A stretch of DNA of 64,000 nucleotides, taken from Streptomyces seoulensis (GTDB lineage: Bacteria; Actinomycetota; Actinomycetes; Streptomycetales; Streptomycetaceae). The notes under the pieces are model-generated. The model searched no databases. It was not told where the DNA came from and saw nothing but the letters and a program-made list of their open reading frames with translations. Of this stretch, positions 26,866 to 36,190 are shown piece after piece. The stretch spans positions 4,191,001 to 4,255,000 of the forward strand of contig NZ_AP025667.1 in the NCBI RefSeq assembly GCF_022846655.1. The letters run 5' to 3'. The first letter of the stretch is position 1, and every line of letters begins with the position of its first letter. The position numbers and the translations under genes were made by a program.

Positions 26866-27111
26866 TCAGCGGGCCGTGCGGCGCAGGGCGAGCCGTTCGC
26901 GTTCGGACAGGCCGCCCCAGACGCCGAAGCGTTCGTCGTGGGCGAGCGCGTAGTCGAGGCAGGCGGGGCGGATCTCGCACATGGCGCAGATCCGTTTCGC
27001 CTCGCGCACCGAACTGCCGGGCTCGGGGAAGAAGAAGTCCGCCCCGGTCTGCGCGCACAGGGCCTGGCCCTGCCAGGCGGAGTCGGCCGGTGTGATGGTC
27101 TCGATGTGCAT
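26866..27111 (-). CDS. WhiB-like (Wbl) iron-sulfur regulator
   Basis: An 81-residue Wbl protein. The four cluster-binding cysteines are present: QALCAQTG, then CAMC (CxxC) and RPAC, followed by the GVWGG turn and a basic tail (SERERLALRRTAR). Wbl proteins bind a [4Fe-4S] cluster and the principal sigma factor to activate promoters in development, redox or antibiotic response. The ATG chosen gives the family N-terminus (MHIETITPADSAWQGQAL); no SD sequence is visible before it, so a leaderless transcript is possible. It converges with the desaturase gene 25 bp away. Confidence 0.9.
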   Translation of the reverse strand: MHIETITPADSAWQGQALCAQTGADFFFPEPGSSVREAKRICAMCEIRPACLDYALAHDERFGVWGGLSERERLALRRTAR

Positions 27112-27302
27112 GGCCAGGATCGTGCCGCGCGCCGAAAAACGTTTGATCAACGCCGTGTCGACGAGCGTCGCGTGGGCCGTCCCGATGATCCTCCGGCCGG
27201 ACACGCCCGCACACGGCGGCGCGCGGGGCGATCCTCCCCGGCCGGTGCCAGACTCGTCGGTGCCAAGGACGGCACGGCCGACGGTCCCCGAGGAGGGCGC
27301 GC

Positions 27303-28091
27303 ATGCTCACCACCCGTTTCCCCGACGGCGCTCCGAACTGGATCGACCTCGGCTCCCCCGATCTGGACGCGAGCCTCGCCTTCTACGGCGGCCTCTTCGG
27401 CTGGCGGCCCGTGCCGACGGGCCCGGAGACGGGCGGCTACGTCTTCCTCCAGTCCGGCGGCAGGACGGTCGCCGGGGCGATGGCCATCGATCCGGAGCGC
27501 GGCCGGGCGGGCTGGACGGTGTACTTCCGCTGCGCGGACGCACTCGGCACCGCCGAGGCCGCCGGGGTCGCGCACGGCAAGGTGGTGTTCCAGCCGACGG
27601 AGGTGCTGGGTCTCGCCCGGGTGGCGGGCTTGAAGGACCCGGCCGGGGCGGCGTTCCGGATCTGGCAGCCGGACCCGGTCGAGGGCCTGGACGCGGCGAC
27701 CGAGCCGGGCGCCCTGTGCTGGGCCGAGCTGCACACCCCGGACGTGGCGGCGAGCGCGGCCTTCTACCACCGGGTGCTCGGCGTGCAGACCTCCGGCGTC
27801 GCCTTCCCCGGCGGTGTCTACACCTCGCTGTACCCCGGGGGCGCCGACGAGGACGCCATGTTCGGCGGCATCGTCAGCTCGCTGGACGACCCCGCGGACA
27901 CCGGCCCGTACTGGCTCCCGTACTTCGGCACCGAGGACACCGACGCCCTGGTGGCACGCGCGCGGGAGCTGGGCGGCTCGGTGCGCATGCCCGCGACCGG
28001 CGTGCCGGGCGTGGGCCGCCTGGCCCGGGTCGCCGACCCGCACGGGTACGAGTTCGCGCTGATCGAGGGCGATCCGTCGCAGGGAAGTTAG
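27303..28091 (+). CDS. VOC family protein (two glyoxalase-like domains)
   Basis: A 262-residue protein with two vicinal-oxygen-chelate modules. Module 1 (residues 1-125) begins NWIDLGSPDLDASLAFYGGLFGWRP; module 2 (about 135-260) begins CWAELHTPDVAASAAFYHRVLGV and ends DPHGYEFALIEG. Each keeps the FY-x-x-LFGW/LGV pattern and terminal Glu of metal-binding VOC folds. Streptomyces relatives are hydroxylase or bleomycin-resistance-like proteins of unknown substrate. Start ATG has GAGGAGG upstream. The 3' end overlaps the convergent LacI gene by four bases. Confidence 0.9.
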   Translation: MLTTRFPDGAPNWIDLGSPDLDASLAFYGGLFGWRPVPTGPETGGYVFLQSGGRTVAGAMAIDPERGRAGWTVYFRCADALGTAEAAGVAHGKVVFQPTEVLGLARVAGLKDPAGAAFRIWQPDPVEGLDAATEPGALCWAELHTPDVAASAAFYHRVLGVQTSGVAFPGGVYTSLYPGGADEDAMFGGIVSSLDDPADTGPYWLPYFGTEDTDALVARARELGGSVRMPATGVPGVGRLARVADPHGYEFALIEGDPSQGS

Positions 28092-29110
28092 GCGGAGGCG
28101 CGGCGCACGAGGGTGGTGGGGAGGATGACCCCGTCGGCGCGGCTCGCGGTGCCGGGGCCGCCGCCCAGGAGGAGGCGGGCCATCAGGCGGCCCATCCCCT
28201 CTATGTCCTGACGGACCGTGGTGAGCGGGGGGTCGGTCTGTTCGGCCACCGGGGCCATGTCGTCGAAGCCGATCACGGCCACGTCCTCGGGTACGCGCCG
28301 GCCGTGTTCGCGCAGGACGCGCAGGGCGCCGAGCGCGGTGAGGTCGTTGGCGGCGAACACGGCGTCCACGTCGGGGCGGCGGGCGAGGAGTTCCCGCATG
28401 GCGTGTTCGCCGCCCGCCGGAGTGAAGTCGCTCTCCACGACCAGCCGGGGGTCGGCGTCGCCCATGACATCGCGGTAGCCGTCCAGCCGGTCCACGGCGG
28501 AGGTCTGGTCCAGGGCGCCGGTGATGTGCGCGATCCGGGTCCGGCCGAGGCCGACGAGGTGCCGTACCGCCTCACGGGCGCCGCCCCGGTTGTCGCTGTC
28601 GACGTACACCGCGCCGCCCGTGTCGCCCTCGTCCCAGTCGGGGCGGCCGCCGAAGACGGTGCGGACGCCGGCGTCGCGGATCAGGCCGGGCAGCGGGTCG
28701 TCCAGGTGGAGGGAGAAGACGAGGGCGCCGTCGACATGGCCGCCGGCCAGATAGCGGGCCACGCGCGCGTGGTCGTCGCGGCCCTCGGTGAGCAGCAGGA
28801 CCAACTGGTTGTCGTGGGCGGTCAGTTCCTTGCTGATACCGCGCAACTGGGCGGCGAAGAAGGGGTCCGCGAAGACCCGGGTGCCGGGTTCGGCGATGAC
28901 GACCGCGACGGCGTCGTGCCGCTTGGTGACCAGGCTGCGGGCGGCCTGGTTGGGGACGTATCCGAGTTCGTCGACGGCCCGGCGGACGCGGGCCACGAGC
29001 GATTCGCGTACGCCGTCGCCGCCGTTGACGACCCGTGAGACGGTGGCGCGGGACACCCCGGCCCGCGCGGCCACCGCCTCCAGCGTGGGGCGCGACACTG
29101 CCTCGGTCAC
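28088..29110 (-). CDS. LacI family transcriptional regulator
   Basis: A 340-residue regulator. Residues 8-55 are the LacI HTH and hinge (TLEAVAARAGVSRATVSRVVNG, then LGYVPNQAARSLVT). The rest is a periplasmic-binding-protein-like sensor (HVDGALVFS, VDAVFAANDLTALGALRVLREHGRRVPEDVAVIGFDDM). No sugar genes are adjacent on the same strand, so its ligand and targets are unknown; control of a distant sugar operon or autoregulation is likely. It converges with the VOC gene. Confidence 0.9.
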   Translation of the reverse strand: MTEAVSRPTLEAVAARAGVSRATVSRVVNGGDGVRESLVARVRRAVDELGYVPNQAARSLVTKRHDAVAVVIAEPGTRVFADPFFAAQLRGISKELTAHDNQLVLLLTEGRDDHARVARYLAGGHVDGALVFSLHLDDPLPGLIRDAGVRTVFGGRPDWDEGDTGGAVYVDSDNRGGAREAVRHLVGLGRTRIAHITGALDQTSAVDRLDGYRDVMGDADPRLVVESDFTPAGGEHAMRELLARRPDVDAVFAANDLTALGALRVLREHGRRVPEDVAVIGFDDMAPVAEQTDPPLTTVRQDIEGMGRLMARLLLGGGPGTASRADGVILPTTLVRRASA

Positions 29111-29171
29111 TTGGGGCTCCTCATCGGCGGCTGTGATCAGGATAGCCGCGGGGCCCCGCGCCCTTCGGGGG

Positions 29172-30194
29172 TCAGGACGGCGCCTGGTCCTTGCGGGCCC
29201 GGCTGGGCTGCACCCGCTTGGGTTCGCCGGGCATCTTGGGGTACTCCGGCGGATACGGCAGGTCGCCGAGGTCGTGCTCGGCCTCGTCGCGGTGGGCCAG
29301 GTCCAGCAGGGCGTCGAGGGAGAAGCGGTGGTCGTCCATGTCGGCGTGGACGTCGCCGAGTTCGGCGAACCGGCGGGGCATGGTGACGATGTCGAAGTCG
29401 CGCGGCCGGGCGTCGGCGACCTCGTCCCAGCGCAGCGGCGCGGAGACGGTGGCGTCGGGCAGCGGGCGCACGGAGTAGGCGGAGGCGATGGTGCGGTCGC
29501 GGGCCGTCTGGTTGTAGTCCACGAAGATGCGTTCGCCGCGCTCCTCCTTCCACCATTTCACCGTCACCCGCTCGGGCATCCGGCGGGCCAGTTCCCGGCC
29601 GACGGCGATGGCGGCGCGCCGGACCTGGGTGAAGGTCCAGCGCGGTTCGATGGGCACGAAGACGTGCAGGCCCCGGCCTCCGGAGGTCTTGGGCCAGCCG
29701 CGCAGTCCCCCGAACTCGTCCAGGACCGCGCGGAGTTCGAAGGCGGCGCGCACGGCGTCTTCGTACCCGGTGCCGGGTTGCGGGTCGAGGTCGATGCGGA
29801 GTTCGTCGGGGTGGTCCACGTCGTCGCGGCGTACCGGCCAGGGGTGGAAGGTGAGCGTGCCGTACTGGGCGGCCCACACGGCGGCCGCCTCCTCGGTGGG
29901 GCACATCTCGTCGGCGCTGCGGCCGCTGGGGAAGGTGATGTGGGCGGTGGGGATCCAGGCGGGCATGTTCTTGGGGGCCCGCTTCTGGTAGAACCACTCG
30001 CCCTCCAGGCCCTCCGGGTAGCGCTGGAGGGTGGTGGGGCGGTCGCGCAGGGCCCGCAGGATGCCGGGGCCGACCGCGGCGTAGTACTGGGCGATGTCGA
30101 GCTTGGTGTAGCCGTGCTCGGGGAAGAACACCCGCTCCGGGTGGGTCAGCCGTACGGTCCGGCCGCCCACCTGGAGTTCCACCGCATCGCCCAT
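29172..30194 (-). CDS. LigD-type primase/polymerase domain protein
   Basis: A 340-residue archaeo-eukaryotic primase-like polymerase of the LigD POL type. Motifs: metal-binding LRIDLDPQPG near residue 175, SGGRGLHVFVPI near 210, and VDYNQTARDRTIASAYSVRP near 260. Such enzymes add nucleotides, preferring ribonucleotides, at broken ends during non-homologous end joining. Here the polymerase is a separate protein rather than fused to ligase, as in other streptomycetes. It is divergent from an ATP-dependent ligase gene with a 73-bp shared promoter. No Ku gene is in the window. Confidence 0.92.
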   Translation of the reverse strand: MGDAVELQVGGRTVRLTHPERVFFPEHGYTKLDIAQYYAAVGPGILRALRDRPTTLQRYPEGLEGEWFYQKRAPKNMPAWIPTAHITFPSGRSADEMCPTEEAAAVWAAQYGTLTFHPWPVRRDDVDHPDELRIDLDPQPGTGYEDAVRAAFELRAVLDEFGGLRGWPKTSGGRGLHVFVPIEPRWTFTQVRRAAIAVGRELARRMPERVTVKWWKEERGERIFVDYNQTARDRTIASAYSVRPLPDATVSAPLRWDEVADARPRDFDIVTMPRRFAELGDVHADMDDHRFSLDALLDLAHRDEAEHDLGDLPYPPEYPKMPGEPKRVQPSRARKDQAPS

Positions 30195-30267
30195 GCGGCC
30201 ACCGTAGGCGTACCCCGCGCGGCCCGCACACCGGGCGGGGGCGGGTGGCGGCGCGCAGAATCGGCGT

Positions 30268-31344
30268 ATGGACCTGCCGGTGATGCCGCCCGTGAAGCCG
30301 ATGCTCGCCAAGGCGGTGGCGAAGATCCCGCCGGGCATGCACTACGAGGCGAAGTGGGACGGCTTCCGGGCGATCGTGTTCCGCGACGGCGACGAGGTGG
30401 AGCTGGGCAGCCGCACCGGCAAGCCGCTGACCAGGTACTTCCCCGAGCTGGTGAGGGCGCTGAGGGAGCGGCTGCCGACGCGGTGCGTGGTGGACGGGGA
30501 GATCGTGATCGCGCGGGGCGGGCATCTGGACTTCGACGCCCTGACCGAGCGCATCCATCCGGCGGACTCACGGGTGCGCACGCTGGCCGAGCGGACCCCG
30601 GCGTCCTTCGTCGCCTTCGACCTGCTGGCGCTGGACGACCACTCCCTGCTGGACGTGCCGCTGACCGACCGGCGGGCACTGCTGGACCGGGCGCTGGCCG
30701 GGGTGACCCCGCCGGTGCATCTGGCGCCCGCGACGACCGATGTGGACGAGGCCCGGCGCTGGTTCGAGCAGTACGAGGGCGCCGGTCTGGACGGGGTGGT
30801 CGCCAAGCCGCTCACCGCGCCCTATCTCCAGGACGAGCGCGCCATGTTCAAGATCAAGCACGAGCGGACGGCGGACGTGGTGGTCGCCGGGTACCGCCTG
30901 CACAAGAGCGGCCCGGTGGTCGGCTCGCTGCTGCTCGGGCTGTACGACGACGAGGGCGCGCTCCAGCACGTGGGCGTGGCGGCCGCGTTCTCGATGAAGC
31001 GGCGCGCGGAGCTGGTTGAGGAGCTGGCGCCGCTGCTCATGGACGACGTGAGCGGGCATCCGTGGGCGCGCTGGGCGGAGGAGGCGGCCCATGAGACGGC
31101 CCGGCTGCCGGGGGCGCCGAGCCGCTGGTCGGGCAAGAAGGACCTGTCCTGGGTTCCGCTGCGCCCGGAGCGGGTCGCGGAGGTGGCGTACGACCACATG
31201 GAGAACGGCCGGCGGTTCCGGCACACCGCCCGCTTCCGCCGCTGGCGCCCGGACCGCACCCCTCGAAGCTGTACGTTCGCCCAGTTGGAGGAGCCGGTGC
31301 GCTACGACCTCGCGGAGATCCTGGGCGGCGCGCCGGAGGGGTGA
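30268..31344 (+). CDS. ATP-dependent DNA ligase (LigC/LigD ligase-domain type)
   Basis: A 358-residue ATP-dependent DNA ligase. Motif I with the nucleotidyl-accepting Lys is YEAKWDGFRA near residue 28; motif III RTLAERTPASFVAFDLLALD; motif IV LDGVVAKPLTAPY; motif V MFKIKHERTADVVV. The C-terminal part is the OB domain. It seals nicks in repair, most likely with the divergently encoded primase-polymerase in end joining. It lacks nuclease and polymerase domains. The LAL-like gene ends only seven bases past its stop. Confidence 0.93.
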   Translation: MDLPVMPPVKPMLAKAVAKIPPGMHYEAKWDGFRAIVFRDGDEVELGSRTGKPLTRYFPELVRALRERLPTRCVVDGEIVIARGGHLDFDALTERIHPADSRVRTLAERTPASFVAFDLLALDDHSLLDVPLTDRRALLDRALAGVTPPVHLAPATTDVDEARRWFEQYEGAGLDGVVAKPLTAPYLQDERAMFKIKHERTADVVVAGYRLHKSGPVVGSLLLGLYDDEGALQHVGVAAAFSMKRRAELVEELAPLLMDDVSGHPWARWAEEAAHETARLPGAPSRWSGKKDLSWVPLRPERVAEVAYDHMENGRRFRHTARFRRWRPDRTPRSCTFAQLEEPVRYDLAEILGGAPEG

Positions 31345-31351
31345 GCGGGTT

Positions 31352-34030
31352 TCAGCCGCCCAGGTGGTCCAGCGCCCCGCTCGCGCGGGCCACGAGCCCG
31401 TCCGCGCCGCACGCCTGGGCGAGGTCGCGGCCGCGGGTGAGTTCGGCCCTGGAGCGGGCGAGGATGCCGTGCTCGACGCGGGCGGCGGCGTGCTCGTACT
31501 GGCAGGGGGACGCCTCCAGATAGGCGACGGCCTTGGCGGCGAGGCGTTCCGCGCTCGGGCCGCTCTCCAGGGCTGCGGCGCAGCGCAGGGCCTCTCCTAT
31601 GGCGGTGTCCGTGCCGAACCGCTCGGCCTGGCGGCGGGCGTCGGTGAGCAGGGCGCGGGCCCGCTCCGGGTCGTGCGGGGCGAGGGCTCTGGCCAGGTCG
31701 ACGGCCCACGGCGCGAGGACCGGGTTGTGGCCGCCACGGGAGGCGGCGGCCTTCTCGGCGGCCTCCAGTTCGTTGACGCCCTCCTCGGTACGGCCCACGG
31801 CGAGCAGCAGCCGTCCGCGTACGGAGCGGATGTCGGGCAGCACGATGGTGGACGGGTAGGGCGGGGCGAAGCCGTACTGCTCGGCGACCGACCACGCCTG
31901 GGCGACATGGCCCCGGGCCAGCAGGGTGTCGACCAGTCCGCAGGTCGCCGACCAGTACAGCGGCAGGCCCCGGCCGACGCGCTCGGCCAGCCGGAGTGCC
32001 TCGCGCAGCACGGTCTCGGCGTCGTGGAGCTTGCCCTGGCGCCGGTAGGCGAGGCCGAGGTAGGCGTTGGCCAGGGAGAGGTGGCCACCGTGCCAGCCGG
32101 CGCGGGTGTAGGCGCGCAGGGCCTCGGAGAAGAGGCTCTCGGCGCGGTCGAGCCGGTCGGTGTGGGCGTAGGCGCTGCCGAGCATCATCAGCAGCTCGAC
32201 GCCCCACTCGTCGTCGGTCCATCCGAGGCCGGGTGCGAGGCGGCCGTTGACCAGGGCGCGGTCGCACAGTTCGGCCACCTGCTCGGCGTTCTCGCCGTGG
32301 GTCATGGCGTCGAAGCCGCGCAGGATCAGCAGGGCGCGCTCGGAGTTGTCGCGGCCGGCGCAGGTCGCGGCGAGCTCGGCCAGGCGGCGGGAGCGTTCCG
32401 GGGACACCGTCTCGCCGTGGACGGCCTCCCAGGTGAACTGCACGGCCTGGAGCCGCATCCGCACCGGGCCCGGACCGTGCCGGTCCGCCTCGGTCTCGAC
32501 GGTGCGGACGGCCTCCTCCAACTGGTCGGTGTGGACCAGGGCCTGGGAGAGGCGGATGGAGGCGTCGACGCGCTGGGCGCTGTCGAGTCCGGGGGTGGCG
32601 AGGGCGTCCCGCATGTGCTCGACGGTGAGCGCGGGCGCCGACAGCAGCCGCGCGCGGCCCAGCTCGTACAGCACCTGAGCCCTGATGTGGGGCAACGGGG
32701 GTTCGTCCAGGGCGCGTTCGAGGCAGTCGCAGGCGGCGTCGGGGGCTCCGACGGCGAGGTGTTCGCGGGCCGCCTCGCGCAGTTGCTCCACGAGGCTCTC
32801 GTCGCCCTCCGGGTGCACCTTCAGCAGGTGCCGGGCGGCCTCGGCGGCGCTGCGTCCGGTCTCGGTGACGATGTTCGCGGCGATGCCGTGCATGGCGGTG
32901 CGCATCGCGTCCGTGATGGAGTCGTAGACGGCGGAGGCGATCAAGGGGTGGACGAACTCCACCTTCTTGTCCTGCGGTTGCGGCACCGTCGGGTCGGGCG
33001 CCACCTCGGCGAGGATACGGGCGCCGCAGAGCAGCTCGGCGCAGCGCGCGGCGGTGTCGGCGTCCATCGTGGCGAGCCGGGCGACGAGGCCGACGGGGCT
33101 GCCGGTGCCCAGGATGGCGGCGGCCCAGGCGAACTGGGTCGCCTCGAGGCCGAGTTCGCCCAGGCGGCTGACGAGTCCGCCGCCGCGCGCGGAGCGGTTG
33201 AGGGCGCGCAGTTCGGCGGCGCGGTCCTCCACGGGCCGGAGTTCGCGGTCGCGGACCTTGGCGAGGAGTTCCACGGTGTCGTAGGCGTTGCCGCCGGTGA
33301 CGGCCCAGACCTCGCGGCAGAACGGGTCGTCGGCCTGCGGGCCGACGGTGGCGCGGGTGAGTCCGGCGGTGGCCTGCGGGGTGAGCGCGCTGAGGTTGCT
33401 GACGGGGCGGCCCGCGGCGGCGATCTCGTCCAGGAGGCGGGCGCTGTCGCCGTGGGCCTCGCCGGGCCTGCGGGCGACCACGACGAGCACGGGCAGGTCG
33501 GCCAGGCGCTGCGCGAACGCGGCGAGCCAGCGCAGCGTCTCCAGGTCGGCCCAGTGGGCGTCGTCGACGAGCAGGACGAGCGGCCAGTCGCGGGAGACGA
33601 GGCGGCCCACCGCGAACACGAGTCCGTCGCAGACGTAACTCGGGTCGGGGCTGCCCTCGCCGGGCTCCACTATGCCGAGGGCGGGACCGGAGATGTCGTA
33701 CCAGGAGGCGAGGTATTCGCGGGCCTCGTCCGGGGTGAGGGAGGCGAGCGCGGGCTGGAGGAGCTGCCGCAGGACGTGGAAGGGGACGGACTTGAGGGTC
33801 TCGCCCGCGCGGGCCGACCAGACCACGCAGCCGCGCCGTTCGGCGATACGGCGTATCTCGGCGAGCAGTGCGGTCTTGCCGAGTCCGGCCTCGCCGCGGA
33901 AGAGGAGGAGGCTGCCGGCGGACGTCCGGTCGGCGCACAGCAGCTCGATCGCCTCGGTGACGGTGGCGATCTCCGCTTCCCGCTCCCACAGGTAGCCCGA
34001 GGCGGCCGCCTGTGGCCGTCCCTCCGTCAT
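31352..34030 (-). CDS. LAL-like AAA/TPR ATPase without C-terminal HTH
   Basis: An 892-residue protein with the architecture of large ATP-binding LuxR (LAL) regulators: AAA+ P-loop GEAGLGKTALL near residue 47, Walker B LVLLVDDAHWADL near 155, then a winged helix and a long TPR-like region. It ends in ASGALDHLGG, the point where LAL proteins normally continue into a LuxR helix-turn-helix; that domain is missing, and the DNA just past the stop codes for the convergent ligase, so it cannot be recovered by a frameshift. It may act as a signal ATPase working through a partner rather than binding DNA. No SD-consensus is strong; the ATG was chosen by conservation of the domain start. Confidence 0.85.
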   Translation of the reverse strand: MTEGRPQAAASGYLWEREAEIATVTEAIELLCADRTSAGSLLLFRGEAGLGKTALLAEIRRIAERRGCVVWSARAGETLKSVPFHVLRQLLQPALASLTPDEAREYLASWYDISGPALGIVEPGEGSPDPSYVCDGLVFAVGRLVSRDWPLVLLVDDAHWADLETLRWLAAFAQRLADLPVLVVVARRPGEAHGDSARLLDEIAAAGRPVSNLSALTPQATAGLTRATVGPQADDPFCREVWAVTGGNAYDTVELLAKVRDRELRPVEDRAAELRALNRSARGGGLVSRLGELGLEATQFAWAAAILGTGSPVGLVARLATMDADTAARCAELLCGARILAEVAPDPTVPQPQDKKVEFVHPLIASAVYDSITDAMRTAMHGIAANIVTETGRSAAEAARHLLKVHPEGDESLVEQLREAAREHLAVGAPDAACDCLERALDEPPLPHIRAQVLYELGRARLLSAPALTVEHMRDALATPGLDSAQRVDASIRLSQALVHTDQLEEAVRTVETEADRHGPGPVRMRLQAVQFTWEAVHGETVSPERSRRLAELAATCAGRDNSERALLILRGFDAMTHGENAEQVAELCDRALVNGRLAPGLGWTDDEWGVELLMMLGSAYAHTDRLDRAESLFSEALRAYTRAGWHGGHLSLANAYLGLAYRRQGKLHDAETVLREALRLAERVGRGLPLYWSATCGLVDTLLARGHVAQAWSVAEQYGFAPPYPSTIVLPDIRSVRGRLLLAVGRTEEGVNELEAAEKAAASRGGHNPVLAPWAVDLARALAPHDPERARALLTDARRQAERFGTDTAIGEALRCAAALESGPSAERLAAKAVAYLEASPCQYEHAAARVEHGILARSRAELTRGRDLAQACGADGLVARASGALDHLGG

Positions 34031-34338
34031 CCCGTTACCTCCACAGGTCGTCCGAACGCCGTACGAACCACGAGCGTAGTCGCCCGGACGGGCCGTTGGC
34101 GTCCGCTCCGGGCAGGTGCTGCCCCGCCGGGTGAGCGGGGTCGCGGCCCGGCTGACGAACACCCCGCCCGACCGGCCGGTTTGTGCTCCGCCGCTCGTCA
34201 ACTCGGTTCCAGGTATCGGTTATTGACCAGGAATCAGATAAACCTGTGAATCGGTACGGGTCGCCGGTCCGGGACCTCGGGGCGGCCGAGGGCGGGTGCT
34301 CTCATCCGGCTTTCACCGATGCCTCATACGGTATGCCC
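34031..34338. promoter_or_regulatory. divergent intergenic region, LAL-like gene and DUF2510 gene
   Basis: 308 bases with no supportable gene. It must carry promoters for both flanking divergent genes. The middle part (about 34195-34250) is notably AT-richer than its surroundings and includes TTGACC at 34223-34228 on the plus strand with only weak -10 candidates after it. I see no clear repeats or hairpins. Confidence 0.5.
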
Positions 34339-35331
34339 ATGACGCAGGTGACTCCTCCCGGCTGGTATCCCGACCCCGGACAGACGCACGACGCTCCGCC
34401 CTCCGAACGCTGGTGGGACGGCAACGCCTGGACGGCCCAGGTCCGTCCGGCCGGGACGGCCCCCGCCTGGGGCGCTCCGGGCACTCCCCCGGCCCAGCCC
34501 GCACCCCCGGCCTACGGGGCCCCGCCCGCCTACCCGCCGCACGCCTACCCGGGGTATCCGTCCCAGCCTCCGGCCGGGTCCCGGCGCGGACTGCGTACGG
34601 GCATAGCCGTCGCGGCGGCGGCCGCGGTGCTGGCGTGCGTCGTGGTCGGCGTGTACGCGCTGGCCAAGGACCCCGGCGGGGGCGACCGCGCCGACTCGCG
34701 CCCGACGCGGGGGCAGCAGCGGGAGCCCCGCAAGGAAGGGCCGGGCGGCGGGGGCCCGCAGGAGTCGCCGTCCCCCGCCCCGTCGGCCGCGCCCAAGGTG
34801 CGCGGCGGCGGCACCCTGCCGGACCCGGTCAACGGGATCAGCGTGCCGGTACCCGAGGGCTGGACCGGCCAGGCGTTCGCCATCGGCGCGCAGGTGACCT
34901 CGGACAAGTCCTACGACTGCCCCGGCGACAAGGCCAAGAGCTGCACGGCGGGCGGCGCGTACACGGCACCGGCCAGCCTGCTGGGCACGCGCGGCAAGAC
35001 GGCCGAGGAGGTCGCCAAGGCCGATGTGGCGGCCAACGCCGAGGAGTCCTACGGCGGCAAGACGTACGGCGGCATCACCTCGCACCAGGTGCTGGCCTCG
35101 CGGGCGGTGACGGTGGCCGGGCAGAAGGGCTATCTGGTGCGCTGGAAGGCGGTCACCAGCAAGGGCGCGGACGGGTACGTGGAGTCGGCCGCGTTCCCGT
35201 CGCCCGCCGACCCCGGCCGCATCGTGGTGGTGCGCTTCGGCCTGGACGTGGGGCAGTCCACGGCCGTGATGGACGAGATCCTGAAGGGCATCAAGGTGTC
35301 GTCGGGCGGCGGCGACGGGCAGGACATCTGA
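34339..35331 (+). CDS. DUF2510 domain membrane-anchored protein
   Basis: A 330-residue protein. Residues 1-32 are a DUF2510 module (PPGWYPDPG ... RWWDGNAWT), followed by a Pro/Ala/Tyr-rich linker (to about 85), one transmembrane helix (IAVAAAAAVLACVVVGVYALA, about 92-112), a disordered Gly/Pro/Ser stretch and a C-terminal extracytoplasmic domain (about 160-320) beginning LPDPVNGISVPVPEGWTG, with a likely disulfide pair in YDCPGDKAKSCTAGG. The ATG is one of two close in-frame starts (also 34333). Function unknown; family members are envelope proteins. A strong terminator follows. Confidence 0.85.
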   Translation: MTQVTPPGWYPDPGQTHDAPPSERWWDGNAWTAQVRPAGTAPAWGAPGTPPAQPAPPAYGAPPAYPPHAYPGYPSQPPAGSRRGLRTGIAVAAAAAVLACVVVGVYALAKDPGGGDRADSRPTRGQQREPRKEGPGGGGPQESPSPAPSAAPKVRGGGTLPDPVNGISVPVPEGWTGQAFAIGAQVTSDKSYDCPGDKAKSCTAGGAYTAPASLLGTRGKTAEEVAKADVAANAEESYGGKTYGGITSHQVLASRAVTVAGQKGYLVRWKAVTSKGADGYVESAAFPSPADPGRIVVVRFGLDVGQSTAVMDEILKGIKVSSGGGDGQDI

Positions 35332-35354
35332 GCCCCGGCCCCTGAAGAAGTACG

Positions 35355-35399
35355 GGCCGGGCGGGGCTCCCCTCCGCTCAAGGGGAGCCCCGCCCGGCC
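35355..35399 (+). terminator. 19-bp stem terminator after the DUF2510 gene
   Basis: Arms 35355-35373 and 35381-35399 are perfectly complementary around a 7-base loop, GC-rich and without T-run. It separates the DUF2510 gene from the convergent TetR gene. Confidence 0.85.
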
Positions 35400-35453
35400 T
35401 GGGTACGCGCCGCTCCCGTCCCCACGGTGCGGCGCGACCAGGTCACCGTTCAG

Positions 35454-36122
35454 TCATCCCGTGAACGGCGGCCTGGTGTCTGAGCCGGCCTGCGCGGCCG
35501 GATTCCGGGTCAGGCCCAGCGCGGGAAGCACGACGGCCTCCACGAACCCGACCAGGTAGTCGGCGTCGGCATACTGCCCGCACAGCACGGGCCGCACGCG
35601 CAGGACGCCGAACATCATCGCCGGTACGTACTCCAGCGCGGGGTGCCCGGCCGGGACCTCGCCCCGTGTCACGCCCCGCTCCAGCATCTCCTGGAGGGCG
35701 GCGATCTCCGGGTGGACCAGTGCCTCGCGCAGCGCCTCGGCCAGTTCCCGGTCGTCGGTGACGGCGTGCCCCAGCGACTGGAGCAGCCGGGTGTCCTTGC
35801 CGGACCAGTCGCCCGCCGCCCGCGCCGCCTGCCGCAGGTCCTCCACGAGCGAGCCGGTGTCGATCCCGGCGAACCGCACCCGGCGGTTGGCGCGCAGCGC
35901 GGCGGCGACGAACTGGGGCTTGGTCTTCCACTGCCGGTAGAGCGTGGACTTGCTGCACCGGGTGCTGGCGGCGACGCCCTCCATGGTGACGGAGTCGTAC
36001 CCGCACCGGCGGATCTGGTCGAGCACGGCGTCGAAGAACTCCTGCTCACGCTCCGGCGTGAGCTTGGAGCGGCGCGAGGCGACGACCGTCTCCGGTCCGT
36101 CCGCGGCCTGCGACGTCATCAC
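35454..36122 (-). CDS. TetR/AcrR family regulator
   Basis: A 222-residue TetR regulator. N-terminal HTH (about residues 25-70): QEFFDAVLDQIRRCGYDSVTMEGVAAST, then CSKSTLYRQWKTKPQFVAAALRAN, the recognition helix region. The C-terminal part (YVPAMMFGVLRVRPVL) is the ligand and dimer domain. It is divergent from a PAP2 phosphatase/transporter operon, and the shared intergenic region carries repeated near-identical palindromic sites, so autoregulation plus repression of that operon is likely. Confidence 0.9.
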   Translation of the reverse strand: MMTSQAADGPETVVASRRSKLTPEREQEFFDAVLDQIRRCGYDSVTMEGVAASTRCSKSTLYRQWKTKPQFVAAALRANRRVRFAGIDTGSLVEDLRQAARAAGDWSGKDTRLLQSLGHAVTDDRELAEALREALVHPEIAALQEMLERGVTRGEVPAGHPALEYVPAMMFGVLRVRPVLCGQYADADYLVGFVEAVVLPALGLTRNPAAQAGSDTRPPFTG

Positions 36123-36190
36123 TGACTTCCCCTCACTCGTACCGGCTCACTCGTCCTCGGCGTGTGCTGCCCGATCCCAGTGTGTCGCAC

